From assembly GCA_013076295.1 (NCBI GenBank), contig RQOL01000863.1, forward strand, positions 1,058,180 to 1,122,179: DNA of 64,000 nt, in the 5' to 3' direction. Each line of letters starts with the position of its first letter. Position 1 is the first letter of the stretch. Both the position numbers and the translations under genes were made by a program. The DNA is from Sanderia malayensis (Eukaryota; Cnidaria; Scyphozoa; Semaeostomeae; Pelagiidae). The notes under the pieces were generated by a model. It was not told where the DNA came from. It ran no database searches and was given only the letters and a program-made list of their open reading frames with translations. Below are positions 45,201 to 58,300 of this stretch, piece by piece.

Positions 45201-48200
45201 TCGTAAAAAATTTGGATGCTATGTTTGAAAACGAGATTACGATGCCGGTTTACCGATGCATGGTCGCGATTAAAAACGAGATTACGATGCCGGTTTACCG
45301 ATGCATGGTCGTCATTTACGGTGCCGTTTTACGGATGCATGGTCGTAACTTACGGTGCCGGTTTGCGAATGCATCGTCGTGATTGAAAAGGAGATTACGA
45401 TGCCGGTTTATGGATGCATGGTCGTAACCACAACGAAGAAGAGAACCTCCCACGAAATATTTTTGACCCCCATGCCGCTCCATAAATACTACTTGTGGAA
45501 TCGATCTGGAGCTTTTACCAGGTTGTTCGACAGGTTCTTTATATTTAACCCTGTTGGTATTGCCTTGTTGCAGTTAGCAAGATTATCCAAATTGTCTTGT
45601 GATCTTTTGCATGAAGGATATTTTCCGTCTTTTGTCTTTTTCGGATCAATATTTTATGTTTTGGGTTTTTAGGAATGGCCGATTTGCAATTGTGTCAAAA
45701 GCTATTCGTCTGTTTCTTCTACTTCTCCTTATCGATACCAATTTCAGGTTATGGTCTTTGTACCATAGTTGCTATTGCCTGGGCCTCTTCGTATGATTTA
45801 ACCTTGGTCCATCTATCTTTCTTGTCAGGTGCTGGACAATCTTTTGACGTTAACAAATCATCTCCTAAGCCTTGATGCATCGACCATTGCAACTGCTCAA
45901 AAAGATTACGACTCTTCAAACAGGTATGTCTAAGAGTCTCCAGTCCTAAATTGCTTAAACGCTGTTTTCTAATGATAAATTCTGTGAAGTATTATTAAAG
46001 CTTTATCTACCATAGTATAAAGTATTCAATTGAAAGATCATTCTGTATCAATCTTCTTCAATCTCATATACTTCACTCAATTGTAATCAGTTGTTGAATG
46101 TTACACAAGGGTGCTTTTAAATTGCAGATTACTGTTGATTCTGGATGAGCTGGGAAGGCAATACAAAGTCAATGGCACCGATCAAAAAGTTGACGTCACA
46201 CATGACAACCTTATTTTCATGGCTGCAAACGTCGAAATGTCAGTGAAATCTGGAGCCCAGTTTGAAACATCTCCAAATGAGAACTCTTCACAACTTGCAG
46301 GAAGCACCATTAAATATTCAAGGAGATCTCGTCTGTCAACAGGACAGGAACGCTCTGAAACCGCGTTTATACCTTTTGAAATGCTGCAAACATCATCAGC
46401 TTTACGCAACGCCAGTTCAGTAAAGGTATACGGATACATTTATGCAGACGATAAACTGTTTAGAAGGTTGTGGGAACCCAGCAACTCAACTCAGAAAACA
46501 CCGCAGAACGTGTCCAGAGTCATAAATCTGAGCATAATGAATACATCAGTTGTTAACTCCAGTGATAATATTCAGCTATTCTGGCCAGTGTCTACTGGAA
46601 AGAATTATAACCAGCCAATATGCTCATTTTGGGATTTCAGTATTAATGGTATGTTGCTTGTCATTTATCATTTCCTTTGCTTTTACTTTGTTCTTTTCTT
46701 TAGTCTTTGCTTTGATTATCATAATCAAAATGCGATACTGCTGCATCTGACGAGATTAGCTAAGGTTGAAAATCAAATCGTTTTATTGAAAAGAGGATGT
46801 TGCTGGTTGCATGGGGACGTAACCAGGGGTTTTAAAGGGAGAGCCCGTTGCCTGACGCTAATAGTCAAATAATAAATAAGCATTTTGAAGTGAGTGTAAT
46901 GAATGAATAAAATCTGCTGCATCCATCACAAGAAGGCCTAATTGCAAGGTATCCGCTAATCTTTAGAACAGTTAGCTAATAGAGGTTCCACTGTAGAACT
47001 GTTAGCTAATAGAGGTTCCACTGTAGAACAGTTAGCTAATAGAGGTTCCACTGTAAAAAAGTTGGCTAATGGAGGTTCCACTGTAGAACAGCTGGCTAAT
47101 AGAGGTTTTACTGTAGAACAGTTGGCTAATCGAGGTTTCATTGTAGAACTGTTAGCTAATAGAGGTTCCACTGTAGAACAGTTAGCTAATAGAGGTTCCA
47201 CTGTAAAAAGTTGGCTAATGGAGGTTCCACTGTAGAACAGCTGGCTAATAGAGGTTTTACTGTAGAACAGTTGGCTAATCGAGGTTTCATTGTAGAACTG
47301 TTAGCTAATAGAGGTTCCACTGTAGAACAGTTGGCTAATAGAGGCATTACTGTAGAATAGTTGACTAATTGTGGTTCCACTTTAGCGCACGATATTTGAA
47401 AGCTCCTTACTGGCAACTATATTTCTAATTTCAATCTCAGACTGGTCTAAGAATGGCTGCTCACTGAAGTATTCACCGAGCAATCAAATAGTGTGTCAAT
47501 GTAATCACATGACGAACTTTTCCTTGCTCTTCAATTACGATGATAACACCATGGCCCAACTTCATAAAACAACACTCAGCATCATAACATTCATCGGTTG
47601 TGGTCTGTCGCTGACTGGCCTCCTTTTGACAATGATCACTGTTGCTCTTTTTGGGTAAGAGGCTTCGTTATAATACCGAAAAGAAAAGCTCTTTACACTT
47701 GGAGTGGGGTTATCATATCGGGATTTCAATCATTGTGAGTCATTATCTCTTTGATTTTCAGCAAAATTAGAAAACTTCTTCCGCCAAAAATCCTAATGGG
47801 CCTAAGTTTGTCGTTGTCTGCAACGTTTCTCGTGTTCGTTTTTGGAGTAGAACAAATCTTCAAATCGAATAGTGTGCAGAGTTCTTGCCGCAGTTTTGCA
47901 TTACTTTGTATTTGGAGCACGTTCATGTGGAACGTAGTGGAAGGAATCAACTTGTATCTATCCTTCGTGAGAGTCTACAACAATTATGTGCAGAGGTTCA
48001 TGATAAAAGCCTGCTTGCTTTGCATATGGTAAGTAAGCTTGGCAATGGCATTATTGTCAAATCATTATCGTCAGTGATCAGCTCCCATCTTTATGTAGGT
48101 AACTGATGTTCATGCATGTTATAACTGTTGATCAAGTTGCCTCAACTACTCAGCCAAAGATGTAACAGTTATAGTAGCTTGGTTGTTGGACAACACTTAC

Positions 48201-49208
48201 AGGGACCAACATTATCAATATCTCGATTATTCCTGCTCTTTACTACCAAGCATACGTGTGTAGAAGTATGAAAACACAGCAAAAACCCGTATATCAGAAC
48301 CCAAAGATTCTCTATCAAGTCTATTGTTCAAATACAATAGGCAGCTGTTAGTTCTATTGTTGTGAGAATAGATTTAGTTTCAAGGTTCTCACAAAAGTGG
48401 GTTCCTATTTGCGGGCACTGTATTGTCCATTGCTTCTCGCATTTCAGGGTTTCCTTTGGTTCTTGTCATCGCCATAGCATCCAGCCGATTCTATCAGGAT
48501 TACGGATCGGGGCAATAGTAAGTATTATCAACAAATAAATTGCGATTCTACTTGTTATCATAGATGAAAATGTTGCTCTCGAGTGCAACGCTTCTTTCTT
48601 TCCGAAATGTTGCACGCAAAAACGCTGCCATTCATGACATGATAAACCAATTTTATAGCAGACAGGCGCAAACATGTTCACGATTATTCTACTTCTGTTT
48701 TCAGTTGCATTGTAACAGGCAGTTCATTTTACGTTGCGTTGTTGGCTCCAATTGCAACCATTCTCGTTGTCAACATCTTCATCCTCGTTCGTGTGATGAT
48801 CAGCATCAACAAAAAGCCACGCACTGAATACGAGGCAAAGCAGTTTGCGCAAAAGCAAGATTTGGTTCTCGTGCGCATGCCTGCTCGGTCTCACTTGGGT
48901 ATTTGGCTTGTTCACAGTTGTGACGTCAAATCTTGCCGTTCAGTACCTCTTTTGCATATTCGCCTCGTTTCAAGGTTTTCTTTCTGTTTCTATTTCACTG
49001 TGTCTTCAACAGCAACATAAAAGTCGCATTGGTCGGAGTTCTCTCACAGCGCATGCCAGGATCACTTCGGTGTAGACAGTCTAATGTTGTGAACGTGCAA
49101 ACCATAGAACAAATCGCAAATCCCGTTCTCGCGTTCAGAAACAAGTATATCATTCCTGGAAGAAGTACCACTGAGACTACACCAAAGCTATCAAAAGTCG
49201 AGACTTGA
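39242..49208 (+). CDS. Adhesion G-protein-coupled receptor (Ig, SEA-like, HormR-like, GAIN/GPS, 7TM) with frame breaks in 7TM
   Basis: Exons: 39242-39302, 39991-40059 (signal peptide MLLVTLYMLLLATLSAAFA), 40707-41027 (Ig-like: IRCEFSCC, SLSWLVNG, SDQGFYKC), 41498-41610, 41702-41766, 42809-42960 (SEA-like), 43530-43819 (HormR-like, KCPYHV, RSCYVN, WASVNNAAC), 44433-44585, 45829-45923, 46128-46648 (GAIN), 47441-47654 (GPS CQCNHMTNF, TM1), 47762-48028 (TM2-3, ALLCIWSTFMWNVVEG), 48448-48517 (TM4) and 48705-49208 (TM5-7). The Ig/SEA/GAIN order recalls the ADGRF group. The frame fits to 48028. After that, family-like TM4, TM6 (LLGLTWVFGLF) and TM7 (FFLFLFHCVF) each lie in a frame one base later: at the 48448 junction, near TTT 48841-48844 and near TTTT ~48977. 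It is either decayed or carries homopolymer sequence errors. Confidence 0.8.
39800..39890. repeat. Perfect 38-bp inverted repeat, 15-nt loop
   Basis: Arms 39800-39837 and 39853-39890 (aacaatgaatagtataacca... and its complement) match exactly. It lies in the first intron of the GPCR gene. It would form a strong hairpin in RNA or DNA. It may be a collapsed foldback element; no target duplication is clear. Confidence 0.85.
41890..42617. mobile_element. Pogo/Tc1-like MITE with TA duplication
   Basis: The left end cagtggaattccgctataac and the right end tatagcgggattccacta are inverted partners flanked by TA (41888-41889 and 42618-42619). Subterminal ataacgaac motifs repeat at both ends, the style of pogo/Tigger termini. 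728 bp, no transposase frame. It lies in a GPCR intron. A decayed relative is at 53505-53580 in the FKBP gene. Confidence 0.75.
43976..44395. repeat. 10-bp microsatellite (tatatagtta)n
   Basis: About 420 bp of atatagttat repeats with a few slips, in the GPCR intron before the exon at 44433. Related shorter motifs (taggttatataag) precede it. Confidence 0.95.
44612..45484. mobile_element. Foldback element with ~430-bp arms and 6-bp target duplication
   Basis: Starts tatggagcggcatg and ends with its complement catgccgctccata, flanked by aatact at 44606-44611 and 45485-45490. The arms contain tandem copies of cgatgccggtttaccgatgcatggtcg. Because of the palindrome both strands show the same ~149-codon open frame, which is a by-product of symmetry and not a gene. 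It lies in a GPCR intron. Confidence 0.85.
46965..47385. repeat. 30-bp minisatellite, about 14 units, with higher-order repeat
   Basis: The unit is of the type agttagctaatagaggttcc plus actgtagaac. One unit is 29 bp (aaaaagttggc at ~47196). Units with distinctive variants (ggaggttcc, ggttttactg, cgaggtttcattg) recur in the same order at 46998-47150 and 47149-47300, so a block of several units was itself duplicated. It lies in the GPCR intron ahead of the GPS exon. Confidence 0.92.
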
Positions 49209-50110
49209 AAATCAGAACTTGGCAATTGGCATTTCGTATGCAAAAGTTGGACCAAAACATGTATTTATCATTGCAAATCTATTAATTTATAGACTGAACT
49301 TCCGTAGACTGCAAAATGTTGTCTACTGCAGGCTACTGTAGACTCCTTGCACAGTAGAATACGAGCCGACGATTTCAAGAAATTTTAGAGCCTCTGTATC
49401 AAGGACACTTTTACAAAACAGATGCTGAGACTAATCTCTTTAGATTCACTTTTTTTTAAGGTTTTGTTTATCAATATGTAAGATTTAATAGCACTTTTCT
49501 CTCATAAGCAGAGCAAGAGCAATATGACTTGGAACATTTTGAATTCACGCATGCTGTAGACTTTACGATAATCACTGCGAGATACAGGAAACTGTGGAAA
49601 CGCAATTATTATGCAATGATGCAACTATTGCTGAAGCAACCAATGCGATTCAGCTAGCTCACATGCGGCCTCTTGCAGCAATTTTGGAGCCTCTTTTTCA
49701 CATTTACAATTCTGGAGCCTCTTTCTGATTGTAAGGCTGATGTGTTTTAACATGCGTTTTTACCGTATTCTGACGACACACGCCGGGTAATAAGGCATTA
49801 AATGGGCCTGTAATCAATTATTAACGGCGTTATATATTGTAACTAACTCGTATTTGTTGGAGTCATCCAATCTAAGTGATTGAGCTGTGAGCTTAGCTTT
49901 ACGTGAAAGAGTGCCCGAAACGAATTTCTCATCGTGACGTTGGCTGTTTGTTATGGTGCATACTACATCTACCAGGCGGCTTTTTCCCAAGCTCAAAGCA
50001 CGTTGTCTTCTCTTCCTGCAACCTTTCGATTTGATTTCTCCTGCCAGCTAGCAGAAGGAAAACCTTATTGCGCTAGTAAATCTGGAATTCTGTTGTAAAG
50101 CAGCTGTGAA
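49209..50110. other. Intergenic region between the GPCR and FKBP genes
   Basis: Contains the 3' end of the GPCR gene and the 5' region of the FKBP gene. ATG triplets occur but no coding exon is recognised. Confidence 0.5.
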
Positions 50111-53100
50111 ATGGCTGAAAACCAAGAAGAAGTAATGAACACCAAGGAATCTACATCAGAAGATAGTGGCGTTGACATTTCTCCCGAGAAGAATGGAGGC
50201 GTGTTAAAGAAGATCCTGAACGAAGGAGAAGGCGACGAGTGCCCTGGCATTGGAAGTGAGGTGTTCGTTCATTACACGGGGAAACTTACCAATGGAGAGA
50301 AATTTGACTCGAGTAAAGATAGAGACCAGCTTTTTAGCTTTACCCTGGGTGAAGGTTTGTGATACATTTGTTTTCTCCTTTCTTTCGAGTTTTTCCAGGA
50401 TGTTCTAACAGCGTTGTCTGGCCAGACCACACCGTCTGTCAATGAGGTGGGGGTGTGTGGAATTGTTTCATTTTAGTAAATAAGCAAATAAAATATCGCA
50501 TTATTAGACATTTAAAATATTTAAGAGATATGTTTGTAATTATGTCTTTCCATTTTAAAGATATTTGTGTTCATATAATTTTTATTTTTTTTCAATTTGA
50601 TAGTAATGCCGTGCTGCACAATTATATGCAGCGCCATCATATAAAGTTTTTTAGACTATCAATTATTAGAAAAGCAAATCGGAATCAGAGCTTAGAATAA
50701 CCGTTAAGTGATTACAAATCAAAACTAACTAAATGAAACACCTATAGTATGTGGTTGAACATTGTACACACAATGCATGCATATCAAAGTAATTTCACAA
50801 CTTTTGTTTACTTTTTCTAGGTAAGGTCATAAAAGGATGGGATATCGGAGTAGCCACTATGAAGAAGGGTGAAGCCTGCTTGCTGACATGTGCCCCAGAG
50901 TATGCGTATGGAGCTGCAGGTTCACCTCCAAAGATCCCCGCCAATTCGACTCTTGTCTTTGAGGTAGAGTTGTTCTACTGGAAAGACATGGATTTGACAA
51001 ATGACGGCGGTGTGATCAAGAAATGTCTCATGAAAGGTGAAGGAACACAAAAGCCAAAAGACGATGCAAATGTTAAAGGTGCGAATTTAATGTAATCTGA
51101 TGTTGCTTTTGTATTTTTATATGGAACCCTCATAAACCTCAAAGGGAAGCCATTGACCGTTCTACTGAACAAACACATGTAATTGTTAAGTGCAAAATTA
51201 ATGATAAAGCAGGATGGGTTGGTTGAGTGTTACTATTGGATTAACATATCAAGCTGGAAGTGAATGAGCTGAGATTTGAAGAGAATAGGTTAATGAACGT
51301 AATGCCTTTGGTGAATGAATGCTTGAAGTAGAAGAGAGCTACAGGATAGAGAGCATTAGTTTGTATATAGAGAGCATTAGTTTGTATTTAGTTTTACTAT
51401 GATAGGAATCTAATCATGAAATGTTTTCTTAATTGTTATGTTTATGACCATTTGAGCTTGCAGCATTATGTCTTTCTTGCAGTTCACATTCGTGGGACAT
51501 ATCAAGGGACAGTTTTTGAAGAAAAAGATGTCTCATTCATCCTTGGTGAAGGTATTATTTTAATGGCTCTCAGTAAAAGTCTCCTTGTAACATAGCGGCT
51601 ATTGTAGCATATTTATTATGACCTTTAGAGCCCAATGCAACTGCTGAGGCAATCTGTTTTCCCACCCTCTTTGTTGTTCTGATCATGCAATCCGGTTTGG
51701 TAATATGTAAGTTGAGGAGTCTTTTGATTCAGTGATTGATTGATAAATTCTTCTAAAATGCATAGGTCATGAATCAGGCATTTGTGAAGCTATTGAAAAA
51801 GCATTGCCAACAATGAAGAAGAGAGAAAAAGCTTTGTTAACAATTCAACCAAAGTACGGTTTTGGAGATAAGGGAAGTGAGAACTTTGGTATTCCAGCAA
51901 ACTCTGAAATATGCTATGAAGTCTATTTATCATCATTTGAGAATCCAAAAGAGAGTTATCAAATGAATGTTGAAGAAAAGATACAAACATCAGAGAAGAT
52001 TAAAGAAAAAGGAACTAAATATTTTAAGGTATGTTATCATACCTTAAAATACACCCAACTTCTTGGGTGTATTGACTTTTGCTTTACATCTTCTCTCAGT
52101 TTGCATTGATACCGTAAATCCTCAAATAAGCCCCCACTTTCGAATAATCCCTCCCCTCGAATAAGCCCCCATCCTGATAATCATTTGCAAGGATATTGAG
52201 CCCAAGTTTCCAGACATTGAAGTTGCTTAGTGAATGTATTGCAAATAACAGCAACTTTAAACCAATAACTTTATTGATTGGCTGCGTCGTATAGCTTTTA
52301 TTTTGCTTAATATTGAACAATAATCAGGCTGAAATTTTGTTTTTGCAAATAAGCCCCCGGGGGCTTATTCGAGGATTTACGGTATTATGATATTGTGAAG
52401 ATCAGTTGTCTGACAATTGCATGAAAGTGTGAAACTTAAAGTCACAACAAAGATATGTGTATTTCCTGAAGTTTACTTCTGTGATATTGTGAAGCCCTAA
52501 TTTACCAAATTTTTCAGCCAAATATATGGGTTCTTGAATTGCTGTGTAATTATATATTTATAGATTTAATAACAACATAGGTTTTTTCCTTTTATTAAAC
52601 CTTTATTTTTATCCTTTGCAAATTTTGCAAAACATCACACTCCCAGTAATCCAGCATACATCAATCAACAAACAGTTGTTGCTGTTGTAAATTTATTTCA
52701 TTTCAATAAACATTTTAGCTTGCGATGTATGCATATGTACACAATGTTTACTAATCAAGTCGAATCTTAACTAAACAAATCAAATTAAGTACATTATAAT
52801 AGCTATACCTAGCTGCTGAAATACAGTTTTGCAAAAGAAAGGATCATGAATAGGAGGGGGTATCAGTGTAAAGTGTTAAAGGTTACTTCTTGCACTATGA
52901 TGGGAGAAGTATCACTCGAATCGTTGCACTCATAAACCCTCCTGTTCATGACTTGGTAACATTTTTATTTTGACAATTGCTAAACAGTCAAGCACAAACA
53001 TACTAATGATGGATGGAAGTGTTAATTGGTGCGACATTAAGAGGGATACCTTTCTCTTTTCCATTAAACAAGTTGAGAGTTATCTTGGTCTCTCCTTTGA

Positions 53101-54706
53101 TTACTATTTTTTCTGGTTGAAGGCAAGTGATTTCAAGAGAGCCTTGGCACAATATGAGAAAATGATTGACATTTTGAACGTGTACCAGGAAGAAGATAAG
53201 CCGAAAACTAATCCCATGAAATGCATCGCTTACCTCAATGCTGCACTGTGTGACTTAAAGACAAACCAGTTCTCACATGCCAAGACCAATTGCAACAAGG
53301 CACTAGAAATTGAAGCTAACAACGTAAAAGGATTGTTCAGAAGAGGGCAAGTGAGTCAATGTGTTTTTATTTGTCCTAAGTCGCGTATGCATTTTTACTG
53401 CTTAAGTTTGAAGGCATTGTGATACTACGATGTTAATATCTCATGTAAGCATAAGCATAGAGGTTATCTATTCTTCTTTGCATTATATGGGATGAAATTT
53501 TGGTATAGCGGACTCACTCCCTAAATGGCCACCTATGTCGTGGTATAACGAACTCAGCATCTGGTTTATGGAACTTCCAACTGCTAGATAACGCCAGGAT
53601 GCTCCGAAGAACTGTTGGTTCTTTTCAACAGTTGTTTTTACACGTATTTTGTGTAAATAGATTTGTCGTTAGAAAAGCATATTCCCCAGTGGTGATAAAT
53701 TCAACTGGTTAGCATAGATTCAAGATATCGCTTCTCTTAAAATCTGATCATTTTGTTCAAAACTAAAGCATATTGAAATCCCTTTGAGCAACAAACCTCG
53801 TTATACAGGTGTCTGATATTGTCTAATATTGTAAGAGTGTTCAACAACTAGCACTGTCCCTGAGCTACCGTGATCTTCTACTTAATGATTGTGCTGTTGG
53901 GAAAAGAGTAACCATTTTTGATATTTTTCACGTTTTCAGGCTCATGTTGGACTGGCCGATTTCGAGCTAGCAAAGGCTGACTTCTTAGCTCTCTTGAAAA
54001 TCGAACCTGCTAACAAGGCGGCTAGAAATCAATTGAATATTGCTGTATTCAAAATAAAACAGGAATTTGAAAAAGAGAAACGGAAATACGGTGAGCAATA
54101 ATTTATTTCCCAATTGTTTACAAGGTTGTTCTGTTTCCATGGTTCATTGCTTATCTTACCGTCCTGATTTCATTATTACACATTCTTTTATAAAACTCCT
54201 AAAGTATTTCTCAAGCTTCGAGGTTTTCTGTTGTTATTCTTAAACTTCCATTTGTTTTTTTGGCAATTTTCAGTCTAAATTATTTTTATAAAAGATCAGT
54301 GCGTATAAGATTAGTTATTTTGTTTACAGTCCTTTATTATTTTTACTTATTTTGTCTTATTTTATTATTTCTATCATTATTTTATGCGTTTATGACTTCT
54401 TCAATCTTTTAATACAATGCTTTTTCATGTATTTATTACTCCTTTACGTCTTCTGCTATTTAATTTTCAACTTGATTCCTTAAATGTCATTTTGTTATTT
54501 ACGTAATCTGTTTTTCCCATTTTTAAGGCAACATGTTTGACAAATTTGCGGAGCAAGACGAACGGAAGAGAGCGAGTGAAAAGCGCAACCAGCCAGCCGA
54601 GAGTGACGTCATTAAACAGGCAGCTGAGGAGGCAAAGAAAGCTGAGGAGGAGGAGAATGCTGCTGCAGAAAAGGCGGGAAACGGTGACGTTGATATGAAA
54701 GAATGA
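50111..54706 (+). CDS. FKBP4: FKBP4/FKBP5-type peptidyl-prolyl isomerase with TPR domain
   Basis: Exons 50111-50354, 50821-51078, 51483-51551, 51766-52028, 53123-53350, 53940-54090 and 54528-54706, all phase-matched, encode an Hsp90 co-chaperone-type immunophilin. FK1 (about residues 35-145) keeps the active-site residues: HYTG Tyr, KFDSS Phe and Asp, KVIKGW, YAYG Tyr and the late Phe of LVFEVEL. FK2 (about 160-270: [32 protein letters not shown]) lacks the Trp and the Phe-Asp pair, as in the non-catalytic second domain of FKBP52. The TPR region follows ([62 protein letters not shown]). The C-terminus is acidic/basic and ends GNGDVDMKE. Polyadenylation signals lie at 54937 and 54967. The symbol reflects family fit; FKBP5 is the other vertebrate co-orthologue. 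Confidence 0.92.
52110..52384. mobile_element. MITE with TA duplication in FKBP intron 4
   Basis: Left end (ta)ccgtaaatcctcaaataag, right end cttattcgaggatttacgg(ta). It belongs to the same family as 4403-4855. 275 bp, no coding capacity. Confidence 0.78.
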
Positions 54707-55313
54707 AAACGGCGTATTATTTCATGGTCATGTGATAGCGACAAACTCGACAGGTGTTTTGTCTCATTGAAAAACATAGACACCATGGAAATAATGTTAT
54801 GGCATTCACAAGTGTTGATGCAGTTGGAATCTTTCGAACTAATTGCTCCTTTCTGTTCTCTTTTCTCTCCATGTTTTCTCAGAACTTATAAAACTGTTAA
54901 CTACGAGATGAAACGAACATGTAACGGCATCTTTGTAATAAATTGCGTTACTAATGGAAGCAATACAATAAAATTGTTTTTACTTCCAATTTTATGCTAC
55001 TTTCTGAAAACATTAATGTGAAGTTTTGCATTTTATTGTAGCTTAGCATTTTACCCGTGTTTTCATTTCGCGATATTCTGGGTGTTTTTAAGGTAAAAGC
55101 AGTTGATATCATTTGTTTCGACATTTGGATTTGGTGAGTGATGTAACATAGAATGGGATGAAGGCTACGAGACCTGTGTTGCCAGATCGAACATATGTCA
55201 CGTCAAATTGGAATGTTCGAATCAATGCAGACAGTTCGAAACTACTGGCGCAAAACAGTGTGTAATTATACATATGGCCTTCATATACGGATTGTAAAAT
55301 TGATATCAGAAAT
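54707..55313. other. FKBP 3' UTR and short spacer to the LRR gene
   Basis: Two aataaa signals (54937-54942, 54967-54972) are followed by about 340 bp to the next ATG. The head-to-tail spacing is short. No other gene is seen. Confidence 0.6.
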
Positions 55314-58300
55314 ATGAAAAAAGTTAGCAATTTATTCAAGACGAATTCGACAAATACAAGCAGAGATGTTGCTGCTGCAAGTAATGTAACTCTGTCGAAA
55401 TCAAATAGGATCAGGCCGGTTGGACTGACGCGGGTCACATCATCTTCTACATCAAAACAACATCTTACCAAGCAAGTGAAAGTCGGCGCTGGCAGCAAAC
55501 GGAGTTTCAGCCTTCGAAAAGGCCCTTCTAAAGCCTCACCTTCGAAGTTTAGCGTAACAAGAAAAGACGATGAAGGAAGAAAAACGATTTTGCAACGCAA
55601 AGAGTTTGCAGAACAGGAGAAAGTTGATGATAAACTTCTAAGGGACGAACTACGCAAATGTTTGAAAGACAAGGGTCCGTTTGATGTCAGCGGTTTCTCC
55701 AATACGATTAGGAACTTCAATCGCACCGCGCCAGCTCCTGTATATGATGACGTCAGAGCTAGAACACGATTCCAAGGTAAACTATTACAGTAATAACCAG
55801 CACATGATAATCTGTGGTTTTTGCGTCCATGCTGTTGTTCAAATACAATAGTCTTTTGTTTCTTCTATTGTTTTTGGCAGAAATGTTTTTGCTGCATGTC
55901 CAATGGTATTTATTTTTGCATTTTACTTGTACCTTGTCGATATTACATTGGAATCTCGATATTATAATCACCCAGGAATAAAAATTTATTTTAATTGAAA
56001 GGCATTATTATATTATTGTTATAACACTAAGTATCAAATAAATGTATATACCCGGTTGATGGTTGTGTATTGTTATAGGCATGCCTATAATTCGTTTGAA
56101 AGCAATGAAATTAAAGAGCTTGACCGATTTGTATGTTCTTAAAACTCGTATGACCAACATAACGAGCTCAATTATTCATTTCAGATTCAGCACGGAAATC
56201 TGCCTGGACCGAAGTAAGGGAAGGCATGTCCCCACAACTCATCCATCCATCAGAAAAGGCCACCCAGGCATGGGTTCTGACCGATTTAGAAGACGAATCC
56301 GACACTCGATGTGATGATAGCCCGCATCGAAGAACGTACAGTGATGTTGATCTCGATTCAGACACAGATTCGGATGATGGGAGTGAATTTGATACTGACT
56401 TGGAAGACGATTGTTCAGGTGAGACGTACAGAAAAATCGAATCTTGTGGAATTGGCTTGTGATGAAAACTCGTTCTTATCTGCCTTAACTTACTGTCTTT
56501 TTCTCTCCCACCTTTTCAATCTTTTCTGCTGGTTCGTTTGCCATTGCGTTAGGGTTGTCTTTGGGTGTCGTATTATCGTCTAGCTGAATAGACTTACTTT
56601 GGTTCACAGGGAGAAAGCCATTTGTTCATCACTCGAATGAAGACCTGTACAAGGCGATATGTAGAAAGAAAGGTACTTCGTGTAATCTGCTAATTTTGTA
56701 TCCATTTTGTGAAGCTGAGAGTCGTGATTTCTCGACTCGAACTAAATTTTCTGTTCCCATCAAAATATTCCAGGAAGCCAACCCAAAACTCTCTATGATT
56801 CAAAGGATACTTTCTCATTCCGTATTTCTTACAATGCTTCCATTGATTTTTACTTTGCGGTTATTACCATTGCAGGAATAATACCGGTTTCGTACGTATC
56901 AAAACGGCTGAACAGCTCCGAGATACTTATTCCGCACCATGGACTAGGACCCAAAGGAACCGAGGCGCTGACTCTTGCGTTAATGGTATGTCGTCTGCGA
57001 TCTTCAGTATAGTCTCTTTTATTACGGTTTAATAATTTTTAATGTTTAGGAAATGTCCAAAAGCTTCTTTTAAGACCCTTGAATCCCAGGTATTCTTTCG
57101 GGTAAGTTGATGATAGTACATATGATTGTTAAGCAAAATTAAAAAACCCCTTAGGTCCTTAGATCATGTCTCCTTTCTCGGTACCCAAGAATATTCGAAA
57201 TATTCGGCCACGTAAATATTCAGGGAAGCTCTTGAAACTTCTTGGATCCTAAGTATCCGAGTCTTGACCTCAGGAGCAGTGAAATCATAAGGGAGTTTTC
57301 TACGACCGCCATCTCTTAATGAATGTTGGTGATTTCATCGTTATAGTATCGATTATTAATGGCAGAGATTTTATCGTGAATCGTTGAATCCAACTGGACT
57401 TCTAATTGTTATTAAGTATCAACCAAATGCTAATCTTCTGATACTCGTATTGTAGAATAACACCTATGTTGAGAGGCTGGATGTTAGTGACAACGATCTG
57501 CAGACAGAAGGTGCGCTGGCATTTGTCCCAATGCTGCGAGAGAACATGTACATCACAGATCTGGTAAGTTGGCTGTGTTTGCCAGTCTTTATTGTTACTA
57601 TCGGCATACATAGAATTGCTGGAGGCTAACATTCGCTGCATTTTGCACGTTGAGCAATGTTGGTATTGAATCTGACTGTTTCTCCATCGACTACCGAGAG
57701 AATTAGAAGTGAATGCTCGGTTGAGTTAACTCGACTATATCATCGCCCCCAATTGGTCTGTATATAGTTTTTGATACTCGCATTTACGTTGTGTTATTCG
57801 AAGAGGTGATCTATGCATCACAGCTTTCTTTTACAGAATCTATCAGAGAATCATTTGCATGCATCAGCTGGCATTGCCCTGTCGAAGGAGCTTGTTTCAA
57901 ACACGACGATTAAAAGACTCTCCTTAAAAGGTTATTTAAATACTGCACACGCCCTTTCAATGTTTGCACCCTACTGATGCAGACACAAGACAGTATTGTT
58001 TCAATACGTCTTGCATAGTTTAGAATGAAACGAATCTCGTGAAGAAATATATGGTATCTTACTCACGCGAATGGCTACAATGTATAATTTAGCTCTATGT
58101 TTTTGTTTGGTTGTGTATTTTATGCAGTATTGAAAGGGGTATCTATCTATTTCTTTTGAAAAAAGGCAACCATTTGACAGACAAAGTGGCCGTGGCATTG
58201 GCTGAGGTGTTGAAAGAAAACAGAACGATTACTGAATTGGATTTGAGCTACAACGAATTCGGAGAGATTGGAGGACTGTATCTTGGCACAGGACTAGTAT

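Noticed and set aside
44718..45382. Two identical ~149-codon open frames on opposite strands
   Set aside because: They mirror each other because the region is a palindromic foldback element; no domain or splice support.
46965..47385. CRISPR-like regular repeats
   Set aside because: Direct tandem units without spacers, inside a eukaryotic intron.
46956..47416. Repeating MEPLLANCST-type open frames on the minus strand
   Set aside because: Translation of a 30-bp intronic minisatellite; the period is a multiple of three, so it stays open by chance.
55109..55726. 205-codon open frame on the minus strand
   Set aside because: Antisense shadow of exon 1 of the LRR gene, whose plus-strand frame splices correctly into LRR exons.
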